From Pelagibacterales bacterium SAG-MED11 (GTDB taxonomy: Bacteria > Pseudomonadota > Alphaproteobacteria > Pelagibacterales > Pelagibacteraceae), in assembly GCA_014654265.1 (NCBI GenBank), contig JACWDI010000001.1, positions 329,437-393,436 on the forward strand: a stretch of 64,000 nt of DNA, read 5' to 3'. The position numbers were made by a program, and so were the translations under genes. Under the pieces are notes generated by a model, which had not been told where the DNA came from, made no database searches, and saw only the letters and a list, made by a program, of their open reading frames with translations. Below, one piece after another: positions 59,059 to 64,000 of the stretch; the stretch's first letter is position 1; each line of letters starts with the position of its first letter.

Positions 59059-59847
59059 TTAACTTCCCCAAATATAGATTGCAGCGAACAAAAATAACCA
59101 CACAACGTCAACAAAATGCCAATACCAAGCTGCAGCTTCAAATCCAAAATGGTGATCTTTATTAAAATGACCTCTCTTACCTCTAAACAAACATACGGCT
59201 AAAAATATAGTTCCAACAAGCACATGGAAACCATGAAATCCTGTTGCCATGTAGAATACTGATCCGTAAATATGATCTGAAAAAGAAAATGATGCATGTT
59301 GATACTCATATATTTGTAAAAGAGTAAAACAAAACCCTAAAATAACAGTTAACCATAAACCCTGGATAAAACTTTTTCTATCATCTTCTAAAAGAGCATG
59401 GTGAGACCAAGTAACCGTCGTACCTGATAATAATAAAATTAGTGTATTGATTAATGGAATATCCCAAGGATCAAAAGTTTCAATATCCTTTGGTGGCCAA
59501 ACATTTCCAACAAATTCATTTGGAAATAAACTCACATCAAAATATGCCCAAAACCATGCAACAAAGAACATTACTTCAGATGCAATAAACAATGTCATTC
59601 CATATCTGTGGTGAATTTGAACTACAGGTGTGTGATGACCTTGATGTTCAGCTTCAATAACAACATCTCTAAACCACATATAAGCTCCATAAATTAAAAG
59701 AGCAAAACCAAGATACATTCCCCATGAAACATCTGTATGAAGGTAATAAACAGATCCTAATGCCAATACTAAACATGAAAATGAAACGTAAATAGGCCAA
59801 GGACTTGGGTCTACTAAATGATAATCATGTTTTTTTTCAGCTGACAT
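59059..59847 (-). CDS. ctaE: Cytochrome c oxidase subunit III
   Basis: A 262-residue polytopic subunit with about seven helices. Typical segments are HDYHLVDPSPWPIYVS, WFRDVVIEAEHQGHHTPVV, ASEVMFFVAWFWAYFD, and the C-terminal TGFHGFHVLVGTIFL and AAAWYWHFVDVVWLFLF. It stabilises the aa3 oxidase core. Upstream of it on the minus strand is ctaG (8 bases). Confidence 0.97.
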   Translation of the reverse strand: MSAEKKHDYHLVDPSPWPIYVSFSCLVLALGSVYYLHTDVSWGMYLGFALLIYGAYMWFRDVVIEAEHQGHHTPVVQIHHRYGMTLFIASEVMFFVAWFWAYFDVSLFPNEFVGNVWPPKDIETFDPWDIPLINTLILLLSGTTVTWSHHALLEDDRKSFIQGLWLTVILGFCFTLLQIYEYQHASFSFSDHIYGSVFYMATGFHGFHVLVGTIFLAVCLFRGKRGHFNKDHHFGFEAAAWYWHFVDVVWLFLFAAIYIWGS

Positions 59848-59855
59848 TTTTTGAA

Positions 59856-60389
59856 TTATGATTGTTTATAGTAATCTGTCGAGAAAAAAGTATACGACAT
59901 AGTTACGTCTTGTAAATTTTTTGTTGTTGGATCATTTACCATTTCAGGATCTAAATAAAAAGTCATTATGTATGTTGCTTTTTCTCCAGCTTTTAATTCT
60001 TGTTTCTCAAAACAAAAACAGCCTAATTTACTGTAATACTTTCCAAAACTAGATGGCGAAACATTAAAGGTTGCTACTCCTGCAGTTGGCTCATTACCAT
60101 AATTTTCCACTTCAAATTCTATTTTGTTCACCTGGCCAACTTTCACATCAATAACATTGGACTTAGCCTTAAAATCCCAAGGTAAATTATTAACATTAGT
60201 ATCAAATCTGACACTCACAACTTTATTTAATACAATTTTAGGAGCATTATTAGATACTTGGGTAGTTCCACCAAATCCTGTCACTCTACAAAATAAGTCA
60301 TACAATGGTACTGCCGCATAAGATAATCCCAGCATTAAAACAAAAATTCCTGCTAATATTAAAGGTGTTAAGTTTTTTTTTTGTATCAT
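59856..60389 (-). CDS. ctaG: Cytochrome c oxidase assembly protein CtaG/Cox11
   Basis: A 177-residue copper chaperone for the CuB site. One N-terminal membrane helix (LTPLILAGIFVLMLGLSYAAVPLYDLFC) leads to an Ig-like periplasmic domain with the copper-binding CFCFEKQELKAGE motif. Start codon overlaps the stop of a 41-codon gene upstream (ATGA), pointing to tight coupling. Confidence 0.95.
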   Translation of the reverse strand: MIQKKNLTPLILAGIFVLMLGLSYAAVPLYDLFCRVTGFGGTTQVSNNAPKIVLNKVVSVRFDTNVNNLPWDFKAKSNVIDVKVGQVNKIEFEVENYGNEPTAGVATFNVSPSSFGKYYSKLGCFCFEKQELKAGEKATYIMTFYLDPEMVNDPTTKNLQDVTMSYTFFSTDYYKQS

Positions 60390-60511
60390 ATCGCCCTATC
60401 AAATACGCCAGTGTTATACAATGTAAAAAAGAAAAGAAAAATCATAAAAGCTATAATTCCTAAAGCTGTTAAAATATTTTTTCTTTTAGTTTTTTTATCT
60501 GGAGTTATCAT
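60386..60511 (-). CDS. Small single-helix membrane protein (CoxF-like position)
   Basis: A 41-residue protein beginning MITPDKKTKRKN, then one hydrophobic helix (about residues 13-31) and ending GVFDRAI. It shares a 4-base ATGA overlap with the ctaB stop and another with the ctaG start, so translation is coupled on both sides. Alphaproteobacteria commonly encode a short one-helix protein (called CoxF) here between ctaB and ctaG. Positive charge at the N-terminus predicts N-in topology. Function unknown; oxidase assembly is inferred from place alone. Confidence 0.8.
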   Translation of the reverse strand: MITPDKKTKRKNILTALGIIAFMIFLFFFTLYNTGVFDRAI

Positions 60512-61419
60512 ATAATCTTATCTATCAGAAAAAGAACAAAAACCAAAAATAAATATAAAATAGAATATCCAAATATTGCTTTTGCTTTTTTAGGATTAAA
60601 TTTATTTTTCTTATAATTATAAAGTTCATAACATAAAAAATTATAATAAAGAGTTAGTAATATTGAGGGTATTAAGAATGCTAATCCTACAAAGTCTATA
60701 AAATAAGGGAAAATAATTACCGGGAGCATTAATAAAGAATAAATAAAAATATTAATTTTTGTGCTTTCAACCCCATTTGTCAATGGAAGCATGGGTATAT
60801 TGGCCCTTTTGTAATCATCAGATTTATATAAACTTAAGGCCCAAAAATGAGATGGAGTCCAAAAAAAGATTATCAAGAAAAAAGTTAATGGTTCAATTGA
60901 CAAAGAGCCTGTTGCAATAGTCCATCCAATTACCGGTGGGAAGGCTCCAGCTGCTCCACCTATTACAATATTTTGAGGTGTTCTTCTTTTTAACCAAATT
61001 GTATAAACGAAAACATAAAATAAAATTGTTAAAAGTAATATTCCCGCTGAGATTCTGTTTGTAAAATAATCTAGGGCTACAACAGAAATTATAGATAAAG
61101 TAATACCTAAAATAAGCGCTTGATTTCTATTAACCTTACCAGTCGGTATTGGTCTTAGACAAGTTCTTGACATTAAAGCATCTAGGTCTGACTCATACCA
61201 CATGTTCAATGCCCCAGCTGCTCCTGCACCTAAGGAAACTAACAAAATACCAATTATAGCATCTTTAGTTGAAACAAGATTTGGTGATGTTAATAAACCA
61301 ACAGCACAAGTAAAAATTACCAACGACATTACTCTTGGCTTCATTAATTTAAATAATTCAGAAAAATTAAATAAATCTTCCTGACTTAAATTTCTTTTTT
61401 TAGCCTTTGAATTATTCAT
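60508..61419 (-). CDS. ctaB: Protoheme IX farnesyltransferase (heme O synthase) CtaB
   Basis: A 303-residue UbiA-family prenyltransferase that farnesylates heme b to heme O for the oxidase. LMKPRVMSLVIFTCAVG at the N-terminus, the Asp-rich NMWYESDLDALMSRTCLRPIPTG and WTPSHFWALSLYKSDDYKRA are hallmark motifs, with about eight helices. It lies between ctaD and the small CoxF-like gene and draws farnesyl diphosphate from the isoprenoid pathway. Confidence 0.96.
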   Translation of the reverse strand: MNNSKAKKRNLSQEDLFNFSELFKLMKPRVMSLVIFTCAVGLLTSPNLVSTKDAIIGILLVSLGAGAAGALNMWYESDLDALMSRTCLRPIPTGKVNRNQALILGITLSIISVVALDYFTNRISAGILLLTILFYVFVYTIWLKRRTPQNIVIGGAAGAFPPVIGWTIATGSLSIEPLTFFLIIFFWTPSHFWALSLYKSDDYKRANIPMLPLTNGVESTKINIFIYSLLMLPVIIFPYFIDFVGLAFLIPSILLTLYYNFLCYELYNYKKNKFNPKKAKAIFGYSILYLFLVFVLFLIDKII

Positions 61420-61439
61420 TAATTTTCTTAGCTATACTA

Positions 61440-63889
<2,450 letters not shown>

Positions 63890-63967
63890 TTACTTAGCTA
63901 TATAAAGCTCTTTTATAAAAATTACACTTTAGTTTTCGCGACAATTTATCAATTAATCACATAATTT

Positions 63968-64000
63968 ATGATCGAAATTGCAGATATGACCGCTGTTTCT
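63968..64000 (+). CDS. Possible start of a divergent gene, truncated by window end
   Basis: An ATG at 63968 opens 11 codons (MIEIADMTAVS) to the window edge without a stop, divergent from ctaC. Too little is visible to name the product. Treated as tentative. Confidence 0.25.
   Translation, partial: MIEIADMTAVS

Noticed and set aside
58395..59147. Longer SURF1 reading frame starting at ATG 59147
   Set aside because: The extra 33 residues overlap the conserved end of cox3 out of frame; the TTG at 59048 lies just after the cox3 stop and right before the first SURF1 helix.

Overview
This window is a stretch of an AT-rich, tightly packed alphaproteobacterial chromosome, most likely from the SAR11 clade (Candidatus Pelagibacter or a close relative). 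The reasons are the extreme A/T and lysine/asparagine bias, very short or overlapping gene junctions, the scarcity of strong Shine-Dalgarno sequences, alphaproteobacterial gene orders (GatB/YqeY-dnaG-rpoD, mutY-dciA-dsbA-smc, petABC, ctaC-D-B-small ORF-G-E-surf1), a CcrM-type methylase, and a carotenoid-to-retinal cluster of the kind that supports proteorhodopsin. I see no insertion sequence, prophage, CRISPR array or integrase. No stretch above 300 bases lacks a gene; the largest non-protein gap (1146-1392) holds two tRNA genes.

Layout: 1-1145 carries the end of an Mla lipid-transport operon (mlaA, mlaC). 1157-5522 (minus) has two tRNAs, rpoD, dnaG and a GatB/YqeY gene. 5647-10042 is carAB. 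10039-11648 (minus) is a 2OG-Fe(II) oxygenase and an ELM1-like protein. 11670-13566 is trxB and an ADP-ribosylglycohydrolase-like gene, followed by a minus-strand aspartate aminotransferase. 14796-21478 is a six-gene run mixing DNA repair (uvrB, uvrC), pterin metabolism (SDR, folB), a secreted hydrolase and pgsA. 21475-24838 has ilvE and a MarR/response-regulator/kinase trio. 24816-31080 has ubiK, lgt, a MidA-like methyltransferase, pgeF, prs, rplY, pth and ychF. 31057-33614 (minus) is the cytochrome bc1 operon. 33707-41879 has trmL, hemF, greA, the CCA-adding enzyme behind tRNA-Gln, ispE, a TPR lipid/secretory-type protein, a uracil-DNA glycosylase, rnhB and ccrM. 41876-47467 has a UbiH-like monooxygenase, mutY, dciA, a DsbA-like protein and a short smc. 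47481-49829 is the Fo half of ATP synthase. 49869-56505 is crtI-crtB-crtY-blh-ispH-thrB-rnhA. 56536-63889 (minus) is a peroxiredoxin, thrC and the aa3 cytochrome oxidase operon.

Functionally the window concentrates energy conversion: bc1 complex, aa3 oxidase with its assembly factors and heme O synthase, ATP synthase Fo, and retinal synthesis for light-driven proton pumping. IspE and IspH supply the isoprenoid precursors used by the carotenoid genes and by heme O farnesylation.

The most interesting observations are an SMC protein that seems to have lost its hinge domain, an atpB gene split by a one-base shortfall in an A-run that forms a classical slippery heptamer, a tRNA-Val(GAC) whose D- and T-loops lack the usual elbow-forming bases, a 41-residue gene locked by ATGA overlaps into the cytochrome oxidase operon, GANTC sites inside the putative ccrM promoter, and a CCA-adding enzyme gene that starts 3 nt after an encoded tRNA CCA end.
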